Shown here: positions 16,024 to 25,833 of the stretch, piece by piece
Layout: each line of letters begins with the position of its first letter
Position numbering within the stretch: position 1 is the first letter of the stretch
Assembly (NCBI GenBank): GCA_903834765.1
Contig: CAILKE010000077.1
Coordinates: forward strand, 1 to 59,885
Reading direction: 5' to 3'
Length of the DNA stretch: 59,885 nucleotides
DNA from: an uncultured Bacteroidota bacterium
GTDB lineage: Bacteria > Bacteroidota > Bacteroidia > B-17B0 > Aurantibacillaceae
The notes under the pieces: generated by a model
Database searches by the model: none
What the model was told of the DNA's origin: nothing
The model's input: only the letters and a program-made list of their open reading frames with translations
Program-made: the position numbers and the translations under genes

Positions 16024-17337
16024 TTAATGTTCTTTAATCCATTTGGAAATGTCTAAAATTATTTGCTCTTCAACATTATTTGGTTTTTCATATTCGTCTG
16101 GATTTGATTTTTCTTTGCCAGTCATAAAAAGGTGGTTTAAACTTGGGTATGAAATGAATTTATTTTTTGAATTTAATCCAAGGGTTAGTTTCCATAAATC
16201 AAAATCTGTCATTGTTACCTGATAGTCACGTTCGCCTTGAAGAATTAATATGGGTTGTTTTATTTTTTTTGCAATTTCTGTTTGCTTGTATGCATTTAAT
16301 GATTGCCAATAATATGAATCTAAGCCAAGTGGTAAATCCTCCGATTTAGCTGATTTTAAAAGGCTTTCACTCTTTACTGATTTTACTTGACCTTCAAGTT
16401 TAAGCAAATCTTGTTTTTCGTTTTCATCAATACTGTCTAATCCATAAATATAATTGAATTGATCTATAAGCAAATCTTCTAAAGATCTTGCGTTTCCTGC
16501 CAATAAAATGATAGTCTTAACACCTTTAGATTTTTTAGCAATTAATGGTGCGCACATAGCTCCAAGACTATGACCAATGATAGTGATTTTTGATTTTGCT
16601 AACAATGGATTTTTTTTAAGCAAGGCAATTGCACTAAGCGCGTCTTCAATCACTTCCTCATTAAGACCAACTTTACCCTTCTGCTTCATCAATTCTTTAC
16701 TGTAAGTTAAGGTTCTTTTATCGTAGCGAAATGTTGCTATGCCTAAAGTTGCTAAACCAGTAGCAATGTCCTTTAAGGGTTTGTTTGGGCCAATAGTTTC
16801 ATCTTTATCGTTTGGTCCAGATCCTGCTAATAATAATGCTACAGGTGGATTTTCGATATTATTAGGTATACATAAAATTCCAGGAAGGCTGTAGGTTCCA
16901 GTTTTTACAGATAATCTCGATTCATAAAAATTTGAGCTTTTGCAATAAGTTGGTTCAACGTATGCTGCCGAACTTTTAGCTGGTTTAAAAAATAAACCAA
17001 TTAATTTGTGTGATTGGTTGTATGTCAAGGCAAGATCTAACTTTGTTTTTTCGAATTCGCATCGGACGAGATTTGTTTCAGTAGTGTCTGTTCTTGTTGA
17101 TGTTATAGTTGAATAGCCTTTGTAATCACCTAAAAATCTAGATATACCACCCCACATTTCTTTCATCATATCAGTAGATATTTTATTGGTGAGTGAGGTG
17201 TCCATAAATTGTTGGCAGCTGTCAAATTCGGCTTTTTGCATGAATTGCATAAATTTAGCAGAGGTTGCCTCGTAGGTTTGGGCTTTGCAAATGTTAGTAA
17301 AAGCTATTAAAAGAATCGTTACGTGTATTTTTTTCAT
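16024..17337 (-). CDS. Secreted alpha/beta hydrolase with DUF3887-like N-terminus
   Basis: This 437-residue protein has a signal peptide (cleavage near 20). An N-terminal DUF3887-like domain (about 22-120) is of the kind often attached to Bacteroidota hydrolases. A serine hydrolase domain follows with LLLAGSGPNDKDET near 169-181 (oxyanion region), the nucleophile S257 in IIGHSLGAM, an Asp in GERDYQV near 370 and a His in SLNHLFM near 400. It probably cleaves an ester or peptide outside the cytoplasm; the substrate is unknown. It is a single gene on the minus strand. Confidence 0.8.
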   Translation of the reverse strand: MKKIHVTILLIAFTNICKAQTYEATSAKFMQFMQKAEFDSCQQFMDTSLTNKISTDMMKEMWGGISRFLGDYKGYSTITSTRTDTTETNLVRCEFEKTKLDLALTYNQSHKLIGLFFKPAKSSAAYVEPTYCKSSNFYESRLSVKTGTYSLPGILCIPNNIENPPVALLLAGSGPNDKDETIGPNKPLKDIATGLATLGIATFRYDKRTLTYSKELMKQKGKVGLNEEVIEDALSAIALLKKNPLLAKSKITIIGHSLGAMCAPLIAKKSKGVKTIILLAGNARSLEDLLIDQFNYIYGLDSIDENEKQDLLKLEGQVKSVKSESLLKSAKSEDLPLGLDSYYWQSLNAYKQTEIAKKIKQPILILQGERDYQVTMTDFDLWKLTLGLNSKNKFISYPSLNHLFMTGKEKSNPDEYEKPNNVEEQIILDISKWIKEH

Positions 17338-17398
17338 TATTTTTTTACGTTACATAACTGTTTATAATAAAAGTATTATTTCAGAATGTTACTAAACT

Positions 17399-17436
17399 AA
17401 AAAAATCTAATCAATTTTTTATGATTAGATTTTTTT
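17399..17436. terminator. Terminator after purL (bidirectional)
   Basis: AAAAAAATCTAATCA (17399-17413) pairs over 15 bases with TGATTAGATTTTTTT (17422-17436), with an 8-base loop. It lies just past the purL stop at 17456 on the minus strand. A/T runs flank both sides, so it could work in either direction. Confidence 0.8.
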
Positions 17437-17455
17437 AAAAAGTTTAATAGAATTA

Positions 17456-19687
17456 TTAATTCATATAACCTTCAATGCTTGTATCAAAGGAATGCTTGTA
17501 TTCGCTAATCAAGCCATAGTTTGTATTATCAACTACAACAGCTTTTCCTTTTACAACGCCAAGTTTAGTAAATTCAATGTTTTGTTTTTTTAATTCAGTC
17601 TCTATAGCAGATGTGTTATCGGCTGAAACACTAACAATTACTCTGCTTTGAGCTTCTCCAAACAAGAAGGCATCTTTACGCACAGAAGCTTCAGTTGTAA
17701 TTTCAAAACCTAAGTTATTTACCATGGCACTTTCTAATAAATTCATAAATACACCGCCATCACTCACGTCGTGAGCCGATACGATTGATTTATTTTTTAT
17801 TAAAGAAGTAATACATGCTTGTATTTTAAATTCAGTGTCTAAATCAAAAAATGGTGCAGGTGTGTTTTTTACTTTATGGTAGCTATATAAATATTCAGAT
17901 GATGAAATATCATTTTTGCTTTCACCAATTAAATAGATCACATCTCCTTCATTTTTAAAATCTAAAGTTGTTTGAGTATTTTTATCTGCTAAAATTCCAA
18001 TCATACCAATAGTTGGAGTAGGGAATACAGGTCCTTCATAACTAGATTGATTATAAAAGCTCACGTTGCCGCCAGTTACAGGTGTTTCAAATTTTAAACA
18101 AGCTTTACTCATTCCTTTGATAGATCCAACAAATTGCCAATACACTTCTGGGTTGTAAGGGTTACCAAAATTTAAACAATTAGTTACTGCGCTTGGAATA
18201 CCTCCACTACAAACAATATTACGAGCGGCCTCGCTTACTGCAATAGCGCATCCAATTTCAGGATCAGCATTTACATAACGTGAGTTACAATCAACTGTCA
18301 TAGCTAATGCTTTTTTAGTTCCTTTTACATTTACTATGGCCGCATCGCTTGGTTTATTGGTGCTCATGTTAATGCCACCAACCATACTGTCGTATTGATT
18401 GTAAATCCAACGCTTACTGGCTAAGTTTGGTAACTTTGCTAAAAATTGCATGACTGGTTTTAAATCTTTGGGTTCTTCTATCGAAGAGATATTGAATTTT
18501 TTTGATTCTGCATAATAAGCAGGTTCTTTGTAATCACGCTTATATATTGGTGCACCGCCTCCTAATACTAAAACATCAGCAGGAACATCAGCCACCAATT
18601 CATCGTGCATATAATATTTTAAACGATCGCCCGCAGTTACTTCTCCAATTTGCTCGCAATTCAAATCCCATTTATCAAATACAGCTTGTACTAAGTTTTC
18701 TTTACCTTTTTCTACAACCACCAACATGCGTTCTTGAGATTCAGATAATAAAATCTCAAATGGATGCATTCCAGCTTGACGAGTAGGAACTTTGTGTAAC
18801 CAAATATTCATTCCGTGTTCGCCTTTGGCACTCATTTCGGATGTTGAACAAGTAATCCCTGCTGCTCCCATATCCTGCATGCCAATAACAGCGCCAGTTT
18901 TAATTACTTCTAACGTTGCTTCTAATAATAATTTTTCTTGGAAAGGATCTCCAACTTGAACAGAGGGTAAATCTTTCGCAGAATCTTCGGTTAAATCTTT
19001 ACTCGCAAAAGCAGCACCTGCAATTCCATCTTTACCGGTTGATGAACCTACTATAAATACAGGGTTTCCAACTCCATAAGAAGTTGCACTTACTGTTTCT
19101 CCTTCTTTAACAATACCAACACTCATGGCATTTACCAAAGGATTCACGTTATAGCATTCGTCAAAAAATACTTCGCCGCCAACCGTTGGAATACCAAAAG
19201 CATTACCATAATCACCAATTCCTTTTACAACACCTTTCACTAACCATTGTGTTTTTTGAGAATTGATATCTCCAAAACGCAAAGAGTTTAATTGCGCGAT
19301 TGGGCGAGCGCCCATTGTGAAAATATCACGGTTAATTCCACCAACACCAGTTGCAGCACCTTGATATGGCTCTAAAGCGCTTGGATGATTGTGAGATTCA
19401 ATTTTAAAACAACAACCCAAACCATCTCCAATATCAACCAAACCAGCGTTTTCTTCGCCAGCTTTTGCAAGCATGTGTGGACCATCTTTTGGTAATGTTT
19501 TTAGCCAAGTAATAGAGTTTTTATATGAGCAATGCTCACTCCACATTACCGAAAAAATGGATACTTCTGTGAAATTAGGAGTACGACCTAAAATTTCTTT
19601 GATTCGATCATATTCTTCAGGTAGAAGCCCTAAATTTTTTGCATCTTCAACAGAAGCTAACTGCGCGGAGTAATTGGTGATTGCCAT
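17456..19687 (-). CDS. purL: Phosphoribosylformylglycinamidine synthase subunit PurL
   Basis: Fourth step of purine synthesis: converts FGAR to FGAM with ATP, using ammonia delivered by PurQ through the PurS-bridged complex. At 743 residues it is the small form, so separate purQ and purS genes are needed; neither is in the window. It shows [12 protein letters not shown] (48-59), the glycine-rich ATP segment around [33 protein letters not shown], and the second half-domain with [12 protein letters not shown] and HDVSDGGV. A promoter box precedes it and a strong terminator follows, so it is monocistronic. Confidence 0.96.
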   Translation of the reverse strand: MAITNYSAQLASVEDAKNLGLLPEEYDRIKEILGRTPNFTEVSIFSVMWSEHCSYKNSITWLKTLPKDGPHMLAKAGEENAGLVDIGDGLGCCFKIESHNHPSALEPYQGAATGVGGINRDIFTMGARPIAQLNSLRFGDINSQKTQWLVKGVVKGIGDYGNAFGIPTVGGEVFFDECYNVNPLVNAMSVGIVKEGETVSATSYGVGNPVFIVGSSTGKDGIAGAAFASKDLTEDSAKDLPSVQVGDPFQEKLLLEATLEVIKTGAVIGMQDMGAAGITCSTSEMSAKGEHGMNIWLHKVPTRQAGMHPFEILLSESQERMLVVVEKGKENLVQAVFDKWDLNCEQIGEVTAGDRLKYYMHDELVADVPADVLVLGGGAPIYKRDYKEPAYYAESKKFNISSIEEPKDLKPVMQFLAKLPNLASKRWIYNQYDSMVGGINMSTNKPSDAAIVNVKGTKKALAMTVDCNSRYVNADPEIGCAIAVSEAARNIVCSGGIPSAVTNCLNFGNPYNPEVYWQFVGSIKGMSKACLKFETPVTGGNVSFYNQSSYEGPVFPTPTIGMIGILADKNTQTTLDFKNEGDVIYLIGESKNDISSSEYLYSYHKVKNTPAPFFDLDTEFKIQACITSLIKNKSIVSAHDVSDGGVFMNLLESAMVNNLGFEITTEASVRKDAFLFGEAQSRVIVSVSADNTSAIETELKKQNIEFTKLGVVKGKAVVVDNTNYGLISEYKHSFDTSIEGYMN

Positions 19688-19712
19688 AAAATTGCTAATA
19701 ATAATTAGGCGA

Positions 19713-19720
19713 CAAAGATA
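19713..19720 (-). promoter_or_regulatory. -7 promoter box of purL
   Basis: On the minus strand 19720-19713 reads TATCTTTG, an exact TAnnTTTG match, 25 bases upstream of the purL ATG. No TTG is found at the expected -33 distance. Confidence 0.5.
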
Positions 19721-19801
19721 CAGAAATACTAAAAAGGAGAGGGATTTGTTAATGAGTTTTAATAAATATTATGCCAGAAAATAAAACTCTGGAAGTAATT
19801 A

Positions 19802-20161
19802 TTAAGCCTTTTTTTCGATAGCTGCTTTAATATCATCAATTGAAACTGGTTTTATACAAAAGTCTAGCATATTTGTTTTTTCTGCCCTTATTTTTGTTGA
19901 TGGTTCAGAATTGCCAGTTAAATAAATAGCTTTTACATCAGAAAAGAGTTGTATTTGCTCCATTGTTTCAATTCCATCTATTGGGCCTTCTATTCTAATA
20001 TCCATTAGTATTATATCTGGCTTGTATTTTTTTGTGGCTTCAATGGCATCTAATCCGTTTCTAACAGCTAGCACAACTTTGTGCCCTAATGATTCAACAT
20101 AATGTGTGTTAACCATTGATAATATCATGTCATCTTCAACTATAAGTATCTTTTTAACCAT
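19802..20161 (-). CDS. Single-domain CheY-like response regulator
   Basis: This 119-residue receiver domain has no output domain. The acidic pocket D10/D11, phospho-acceptor D54 (ILMDIRIEGPIDG), T82 (IYLTGNSE) and K104 (FCIKPVS) are all present, so it should be phosphorylated. The IEGPIDGIE stretch after the phospho-site is characteristic of the PAS-kinase-associated receivers. No kinase is adjacent; the kinase at 7562 is a possible but unproven partner. It probably works by protein contact in a phosphorelay. It carries its own promoter box. Confidence 0.9.
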   Translation of the reverse strand: MVKKILIVEDDMILSMVNTHYVESLGHKVVLAVRNGLDAIEATKKYKPDIILMDIRIEGPIDGIETMEQIQLFSDVKAIYLTGNSEPSTKIRAEKTNMLDFCIKPVSIDDIKAAIEKKA

Positions 20162-20416
20162 AAATTATTGTTTAAGAGTTGCAAATACTAATTTAAATAA
20201 TTTTCTGTTATTAAATATTATATATACAAAGGTACCGTTTATTTGCATACAAAACTTGTCAATTAAAGTTGAATCTAAAGTTTTTATTTTATGATTTTTG
20301 TTATTTTCAAAGTCAGGCCCGGCATTTTTGTATTTAAAGGAATAATGGTCAGCCTGTACTAATAAAATTTCTCGATTATTTAATGAGTATAACGTCAATT
20401 TAATAATTATAAAGTA
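20162..20416. other. Upstream region of the response regulator
   Basis: This stretch contains the -7 box at 20234-20227 and its leader. A minus-strand frame of 77 codons (20398-20165) spans it, but its sequence is not protein-like and it runs through the promoter, so I do not call a gene. Confidence 0.45.
20227..20234 (-). promoter_or_regulatory. -7 promoter box of the response regulator
   Basis: On the minus strand 20234-20227 reads TACCTTTG, an exact TAnnTTTG match, giving a leader of about 60 bases before the ATG at 20161. A TTTTG at 20254-20250 lies 15 bases upstream, closer than the usual spacing. Confidence 0.5.
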
Positions 20417-21187
20417 CTATATTTTAAATCCAACGGTAATATAAATAAAATGTCCGTTAAAATACAAGTTTGATGGCGTGAAAGATTCATAAACTTTCAA
20501 CGGTGATAAAGCGTATTTAAATTGTAATTCTGCAAAAACAGCCCTCATTGTTTTAAGATTATTTTTTTGAAAGCCAGCACCTAAATTTAAAAAGGAGCTG
20601 TTGATAGAGCTAAATGCTGGGTTTTTAAAGGTTATTTTTTCAGATTGATTAATAATATCGTTACCATTTTCACTAACAGCCAAACGGCTCGATAATAGCC
20701 ATCTATAGCAATATCCGCCAAATATATATAAAGAAGACAGGCTATTTGTTTCATTAGTAAATGAATGTTTAAATTGAATAGGGAAATCAATTTCGTGCAT
20801 GGTTATGTCATATGTAAATCGCTCTCTATCTGCAGTATAAAGTTGTAAACTATCGGCATAAAAATAATATGATTTGAAATTTATGCCATGAAACATGTAT
20901 TCAGCACCTATACAAAAAAAATCACGATGGCGTTTACTTATGCTAATCTCTTCTTTGATTGAAAAACAAAATGACATTTTTTGTCGAGAACCAGATGTAA
21001 TATTTTTATTAGCAGTATATAATCCAATTACGGGCGAAAATCCAATTCGTGTTTTTACAATAAAATTTCTGCGATTTCCCATTAGTGCCTTTCCCTCATT
21101 AGTTTGAGTTTTAACATGCATTGTTAATGTAATTAAAAAAGCTGTCAAGAAATATGTAAGGTTTGATTTCAATGGCGAATATTGCAA
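20417..21187 (-). CDS. Putative outer-membrane beta-barrel protein
   Basis: This 256-residue protein has a signal peptide and alternating hydrophobic/polar strands ending in FIYITVGFKI, a typical C-terminal barrel strand, so it probably forms an 8-strand PorT/OmpX-like barrel. No specific family is recognised. The listed start is TTG (21187); a second TTG at 21172 would give MKSNLTYFLTAFLITLT, a more ordinary signal peptide, and may be the true start. It follows the DUF2480 gene by 5 bases on the same strand. Confidence 0.65.
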   Translation of the reverse strand: MQYSPLKSNLTYFLTAFLITLTMHVKTQTNEGKALMGNRRNFIVKTRIGFSPVIGLYTANKNITSGSRQKMSFCFSIKEEISISKRHRDFFCIGAEYMFHGINFKSYYFYADSLQLYTADRERFTYDITMHEIDFPIQFKHSFTNETNSLSSLYIFGGYCYRWLLSSRLAVSENGNDIINQSEKITFKNPAFSSINSSFLNLGAGFQKNNLKTMRAVFAELQFKYALSPLKVYESFTPSNLYFNGHFIYITVGFKI

Positions 21188-21192
21188 AAATT

Positions 21193-21708
21193 TTATCTGT
21201 TAGTAGGAGCTTTGTATAAAGGAACTGTACTACATGGCTCTCCATACATAATAGATTTAACAAAGGGCTTTAGTTTATTAGCTAGTGCTACATAGGCGTG
21301 CATCGGTACTGGTAAATTACCACACCCTTTAATAACTACTCGCTTGTCTGTATAATCACTGTAATTTATTTGGTTTATTACTTGGTCAAATAATATAGTT
21401 TCGAGGGTTTGCAAATCGCCAAAAATTACCTGAGTTGCATAAGGTTGTAGCGCAATACTTACTAATAAATAGGCCCATGTGGGAACTACTGCGTCAACTG
21501 AACAAACGATGGCAACATATTTATTTTGATAATTACTCCAATTGTGTTGTTTGATAAATTCTCTAAAATCTTTTTCCTTCAATATGAGCTCTTGAAATAA
21601 TAATGGTTTTAAATCAAACAAAACACGCTCACCTTTTGGGTAGTATTCTTCTAAGTCAATAGTAACTAAACCACTATTAGCAACTTTATTAATGATTTCA
21701 TTTTCCAT
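21193..21708 (-). CDS. DUF2480 family protein
   Basis: This 171-residue protein of unknown function matches the Bacteroidota DUF2480 pattern: MENEIINKVANSGLVTIDLE at the start, PKGERVLFDLKPLLFQ, then VIKGCGNLPVPMHAYVALA near residue 130. In relatives it is encoded close to SUF iron-sulfur assembly genes and DUF59 proteins, as here. I place the start at ATG 21708; a longer frame to 21816 would overlap the DUF59 gene and adds 36 residues unlike the family. A link to Fe-S protein maturation is inferred from neighbours only. Confidence 0.78.
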   Translation of the reverse strand: MENEIINKVANSGLVTIDLEEYYPKGERVLFDLKPLLFQELILKEKDFREFIKQHNWSNYQNKYVAIVCSVDAVVPTWAYLLVSIALQPYATQVIFGDLQTLETILFDQVINQINYSDYTDKRVVIKGCGNLPVPMHAYVALANKLKPFVKSIMYGEPCSTVPLYKAPTNR

Positions 21709-21761
21709 TTTAAAAAAATATGTAGTTTTTTTATTTCTTTTATTTTCTAGTGAAAATAAAA

Positions 21762-22091
21762 TTACATGAATCCTAGTTCTAATTGCGCCACTTCGCTCAT
21801 CATTTCTTTTGTCCAAGTAGGTTCAAAAGTTAATGTCAAGGTTGCAGATTGAATGCCTTGAACAAGCTTTAATTTTTGTTCAACTTCTGCAGGAAGTGTC
21901 TCAGCTACAGGGCAATTAGGAGACGTTAATGTCATCGTAATTTTTAAATCATTGGTATCATTCAAATCTAATTCATATATTAAACCTAATTCCCATATAT
22001 CTACAGGGATTTCAGGATCAAAGCATGTTTTGACTTCATCAATAACTCGCTGCATTAGTTCTGTGTTTTTTGTAATGATGATTGCGCTCAT
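21762..22091 (-). CDS. DUF59/MIP18-family iron-sulfur assembly protein (SufT-like)
   Basis: This 109-residue DUF59 domain protein probably assists Fe-S cluster assembly or transfer in the cytoplasm. The hallmark DPEIPVDIWELGLIY (25-39) and TLTSPNCPVAETLP (55-68), with the conserved cysteine C60, are intact. In Bacteroidota this gene normally sits in the suf operon beside sufE and DUF2480; here only DUF2480 follows, 53 bases on, and no sufBCDS genes are in the window. It is preceded by the small DUF1571-like gene on the same strand. Confidence 0.85.
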   Translation of the reverse strand: MSAIIITKNTELMQRVIDEVKTCFDPEIPVDIWELGLIYELDLNDTNDLKITMTLTSPNCPVAETLPAEVEQKLKLVQGIQSATLTLTFEPTWTKEMMSEVAQLELGFM

Positions 22092-22119
22092 TTATGTTAG
22101 GGATAATTAATGATAGATT

Positions 22120-22506
22120 TTAAAAATTGTAATCTTTGTATTTGCTAGTAAAATAAGTATCTTGGAGCTTTTGATTAACTTGCAAATAATGATATTCGTA
22201 TTGTTCATATAAACCTTTGTCATCTAATATTTTAATTCCTATAGGCAGAAAGTATAGTTGATTTATGAATAAAGTTACATCTTTTGCACAAGCATTAGGG
22301 ACTTTAAGTTGTTGTCCTTTTTTTTCTAGTTCTGTAATTTTTAAACTGTATTTTAATCGCTCAACAGACTCAATAGATTTTATCATTTTAAAAATAATTT
22401 CCTTGGGCGTAAAATCTACTTTTTTGGAATAAGTATGATTTAACCAAAATAGACTAAAATAAAGCGTTATATATAATTTGAAAGCTACTTTTGGCATTGA
22501 TGACAA
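22120..22506 (-). CDS. Short secreted protein resembling a shrunken DUF1571 protein
   Basis: This 128-residue protein has a signal peptide (about 1-27). Its first mature segment, PKEIIFKMIKSIESVERLKY, resembles the start of DUF1571 proteins, and its last, QYEYHYLQVNQKLQDTYF...YNF, resembles their end, yet the family is about twice as long. The middle beta-rich part seems missing or diverged; C73 falls in the joining segment. It may be a functional miniature or a product of internal deletion. The resemblance is by recall only. It ends 28 bases before the DUF59 gene on the same strand. Confidence 0.5.
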   Translation of the reverse strand: MSSMPKVAFKLYITLYFSLFWLNHTYSKKVDFTPKEIIFKMIKSIESVERLKYSLKITELEKKGQQLKVPNACAKDVTLFINQLYFLPIGIKILDDKGLYEQYEYHYLQVNQKLQDTYFTSKYKDYNF

Positions 22507-22615
22507 AGGTAAAATAAACTTTAATAGTTTTTGAATAAATGTTAATTACTTGGTTGTTAATTATTTACTAAACATGCTCAAGATTTTATAAATTTACATA
22601 TGTTATTAAGCTAAA

Positions 22616-23722
22616 ATGGAGTATATTCACAGTCCAAAAATGTTACAATACAATCAAATAACCCAATTAATTTCGGAGCTTTTATATAAGCATGATTGCG
22701 TTATTGTTCCAAACTTTGGTGGTTTTGTAGCGCGCCATCAAAGTGCTCATTTTAGCAAAGGGAATTCCTTGTTAAATCCGCCAACTAAGCAATTATTGTT
22801 CAATAAAAATCTAGTTCATCAGGATGGATTATTGGTATCTGCGTTAATGGAAAAAAAAGTAATTAGCTTTAATGACGCGGTAAATGAGATTAATGATTAC
22901 AAAGATTATATTCAATCTTTATTAGTTGCTAAAAAGCGATTTGAGTTGCATAATATTGGCCTATTATATATTGATGACGAAAATAGTTTGCGATTTGAAC
23001 CTAAAGCTGACATCAATTTCCTAATAGAAGCTTTCGGATTTGAACCAGTTTTATCTAATGAATTATTAGCGATTGAGGTTGAAAAATCAACAGTAACGAA
23101 ACAGTTTGAAGATAGACGGGCTATTGTTGAAGCATCAGGAAAACAAAAAAGATCTTATGCTAAAATAGCAACATTAGCTATAGGATTACCGGCAACATTA
23201 GCTTTTTTATTATTAGCAGCATACTCTAAACCAATGAAACCACTCTTGCAGTCTTCATTAAATCCATTTTATACACCCGAAAAAATTTACACTCCCAATA
23301 AAGATTACCAACGAAAAGCCTTCGTAATTAATACCGTCGAAAAACAACCCATTATAGAAGATATTAATGGATATAGTACTTTTAAGCTTTCAGAAACAGG
23401 CAATATAATAGTGGCATCTTCAAATGAATCAGATGTAAAACTTGATAAAACTGCAGTTTCTAAATATGTGAGCACTGAAAAGCGTACAACTCAGTTTGAT
23501 GGCAATTATCAGGTGGTTGTTGGTTGTTTTGGTGTTGTTGAAAACGCTAATAAATTAATTAACACGTTACAAAAAAATAACCTGAATGCAGGTATCAGTG
23601 GTACTAATGCGAAAGGTTTACATGTAGTTAGTTGTGGCGGTTTTAATTCTAAAGATGAAGCAGCTCAATTATTGTCATCCGTTAAAGCATCTTATCCAAA
23701 TGCTTGGATAATGAGAAAGTAA
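22616..23722 (+). CDS. HU/CCDC81-like domain protein with SPOR domain
   Basis: This 368-residue protein is of a kind nearly restricted to Bacteroidota. The N-terminal part (about 10-140) has the CCDC81-like HU pattern: CVIVPNFGGFVARHQSAHF and LLNPPTKQLLFNKNLVHQDG. One membrane helix lies at about 185-205 (IATLAIGLPATLAFLLLAAY). The C-terminal SPOR domain (about 290-368; NYQVVVGCFG, VSCGGFNSKDEA) should bind denuded peptidoglycan at division sites. The order suggests the HU-like part faces the cytoplasm and SPOR the periplasm, possibly linking the nucleoid or a cytoplasmic partner to septal cell wall. That link is inference. Confidence 0.85.
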   Translation: MEYIHSPKMLQYNQITQLISELLYKHDCVIVPNFGGFVARHQSAHFSKGNSLLNPPTKQLLFNKNLVHQDGLLVSALMEKKVISFNDAVNEINDYKDYIQSLLVAKKRFELHNIGLLYIDDENSLRFEPKADINFLIEAFGFEPVLSNELLAIEVEKSTVTKQFEDRRAIVEASGKQKRSYAKIATLAIGLPATLAFLLLAAYSKPMKPLLQSSLNPFYTPEKIYTPNKDYQRKAFVINTVEKQPIIEDINGYSTFKLSETGNIIVASSNESDVKLDKTAVSKYVSTEKRTTQFDGNYQVVVGCFGVVENANKLINTLQKNNLNAGISGTNAKGLHVVSCGGFNSKDEAAQLLSSVKASYPNAWIMRK

Positions 23723-23913
23723 TTTATTATTAGTAATAATATAAATCTTTTTTCATTTTCTTTTTTTGAAGCCAATCATAATTATGTTACTATTTTTATA
23801 TTTCCATGTATGAATACTTGAGAGCTTCGCAATTCGCTCAAAAATACATTATAACAATTATTACAAAATAAATTTAAACAGGCTCTTAGCTATTTTATTT
23901 ATATTCGCATATC

Positions 23914-24567
23914 TTGAAAACAATTGTAGTATTTATTATAAATTTATTATTTGCAAATATTGTATTTGCACAAAACGACACTCTTGTTAAGCCTTTGATT
24001 AAAGATACAACTGCGTTTAACCCAAAAAAAGAAATAGCGTATGATGGAAAACGATACAGGGTATACAATAATTGGCTTACATTTGGAATAGGACAGGGTT
24101 ATAATTCGCATTGGTATAAAGATGAAAAAGATGAAAAAAATGCGGCGGTAGATTATAGTTTTCATTTGAAACAGTATTACTTTAGGATAGGTGGTTTTAT
24201 GAGCGGAAGAGATTTTAATCAGTTTAATAATTATTCATTCCATGCAGGAATAGGGTTAAGAAAAGAAGCTGAAAAATATAATTTGTCTATGTTCTTGGGC
24301 CCCTCTATTTCTTATTTCAGACGACCGTTAAGTGACAGTACCAAATATGGTTTAAATACAGTATTAGGTAGTGTAATTAATAGAGTAGGAGGTTATGCCT
24401 GCATAGAAGCCATTTACAAATTCAAGTATGATTTAGGATTAGGTGGGCAAATATTTTGCGATTATAATGAAGTTCAGATTGTTTATGGAGTTAGAATTGT
24501 GACTTATTTTTCGAGTGCTTATAGAGGTATAAAATATGGACGAAAAACAGCCCCTAAAAAAAAATAA
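23914..24567 (+). CDS. Putative outer-membrane beta-barrel protein
   Basis: This 217-residue protein has a signal peptide ending at FAQ (about 20), then repeated short amphipathic strands rich in Tyr, Gly and Phe (FGIGQGYNSHWY, FHAGIGLRKEA, LGLGGQIFCDYNE). It has no recognised family. The end is basic (YGRKTAPKKK) instead of a terminal barrel strand. The start is TTG at 23914. It overlaps the following oxidoreductase gene by 32 bases, so the two are probably translated together, though their roles look unrelated. Confidence 0.6.
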   Translation: MKTIVVFIINLLFANIVFAQNDTLVKPLIKDTTAFNPKKEIAYDGKRYRVYNNWLTFGIGQGYNSHWYKDEKDEKNAAVDYSFHLKQYYFRIGGFMSGRDFNQFNNYSFHAGIGLRKEAEKYNLSMFLGPSISYFRRPLSDSTKYGLNTVLGSVINRVGGYACIEAIYKFKYDLGLGGQIFCDYNEVQIVYGVRIVTYFSSAYRGIKYGRKTAPKKK

Positions 24568-25618
24568 TTCAAATCAATTAGATTTTATAATTGTTGGTCA
24601 AGGCATTGCAGGCTCCGTATTAGCTTTGTCATTAATAAAATCAGGCTATAGTGTATGCGTCATTGATAAACAGGATTTATCTTTAAGTTCCAGAATTGCA
24701 GCTGGAATATGGAATCCTGTTGTATTTAAGAGGCTTACAAAAAGCTGGTTAGCTGATGATCTAGTTTCTGAATTAATCCGTTTTTATGAATTCTTTGAAA
24801 AGGAAATGAATGTATCGTTTATTAATAGACGCTATATTTTAAAGCCATTTTCAGAAGAACAAGAAAAAACATTTTGGTTAAAAAAAGCTGAATTAGATAA
24901 TAAATTTTTAGACAAATCAATTTATGAAGATTTTCAATTAACAGATTCTTATAACATAAAATCGTATTCAAAAGTAATGCAAGCTGGAAACATTGATCTG
25001 CCAATGTTTTTGGAAACTACTAAAAAGTACATATCTCAATACCATCAATTAATTGAAGAATCATTCGATCATCATAATTTAAAACGAACTGAGGATGGTG
25101 TAACGTATCAATCAGTTATAGCTAAAAATATAATATTTTGCGAAGGACATTTGATCTCTAAAAATCCTTATTTTAATTGGATTCCTTTTAAACCTGCTAA
25201 AGGTGAGGTATTAACAATAACTTGTATAGGTTTGCATTTAGAAAACGCTATTTTTAATAAAGGATTTTTTATTATGCCTTTAGGAAACAATACCTATAAG
25301 GTTGGTGCTACCTACGAATGGGAAAACCTGAATGATACACCAACGGAAAGTAAAAAACAAGAATTAATCGCAAAGTTAAATAGTGTTATTTCTATACCTT
25401 ATCAAATTGTGAAACATGAAGCTGGTGTAAGGCCGTCCGTTATAGACAGGCGACCTGTTGTGGGCTGTCATCCTGAATTTAGTAATGTTTATATATTTAA
25501 TGGGTTTGGAAGCAAATCTGTAATGTTGGCTCCCTATTTTGCAAAACAATTAGTTAATTTCATTCAAAATACCTCGTCTATAGATTCAGAAGTTAATCCT
25601 TCTCGGTTTACTATCTAA
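24536..25618 (+). CDS. FAD-dependent oxidoreductase, DAO family
   Basis: This 360-residue flavoprotein has the dinucleotide fold at the start (DFIIVGQGIAGSVLALSL, GxGxxG at 21-26, Asp at the end of the second strand in CVIDKQ). The family's GIWNPVV and the C-terminal HEAGVRPSVIDRRPVVG and FNGFGSKSVMLAPYFA segments are present. Relatives include glycine oxidase and D-amino-acid dehydrogenases; the substrate is not evident and no thiamine genes are adjacent. Its start overlaps the end of the preceding membrane-protein gene. Confidence 0.8.
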   Translation: MDEKQPLKKNNSNQLDFIIVGQGIAGSVLALSLIKSGYSVCVIDKQDLSLSSRIAAGIWNPVVFKRLTKSWLADDLVSELIRFYEFFEKEMNVSFINRRYILKPFSEEQEKTFWLKKAELDNKFLDKSIYEDFQLTDSYNIKSYSKVMQAGNIDLPMFLETTKKYISQYHQLIEESFDHHNLKRTEDGVTYQSVIAKNIIFCEGHLISKNPYFNWIPFKPAKGEVLTITCIGLHLENAIFNKGFFIMPLGNNTYKVGATYEWENLNDTPTESKKQELIAKLNSVISIPYQIVKHEAGVRPSVIDRRPVVGCHPEFSNVYIFNGFGSKSVMLAPYFAKQLVNFIQNTSSIDSEVNPSRFTI

Positions 25619-25833
25619 ATTAAATATTTTTTTGAGTATTATCTTTAACATTATATAATCAATTTTTAACTGCTGTATTCTTCTTTTTTTGTGCAATAAA
25701 TATAGTTTGGTATGAAGTTAATGGTTTAAGAAGATGTTAATTTGAATAATAGTGTGAACATTAATTACAGATAAAATGATTTTTTAGAAAAGTTTTTTGT
25801 TTGACGAAAAAGCCTTAAATTGTATCCTCTTTT

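Noticed and set aside
18502-18786. 94-codon plus-strand frame inside purL
   Set aside because: It is antisense to conserved PurL sequence with no promoter or start context.
20165-20398. Minus-strand frame of 77 codons upstream of the response regulator
   Set aside because: Its composition is not protein-like, it has no homology that I recognise, and the regulator's -7 box (20234-20227) lies inside it.
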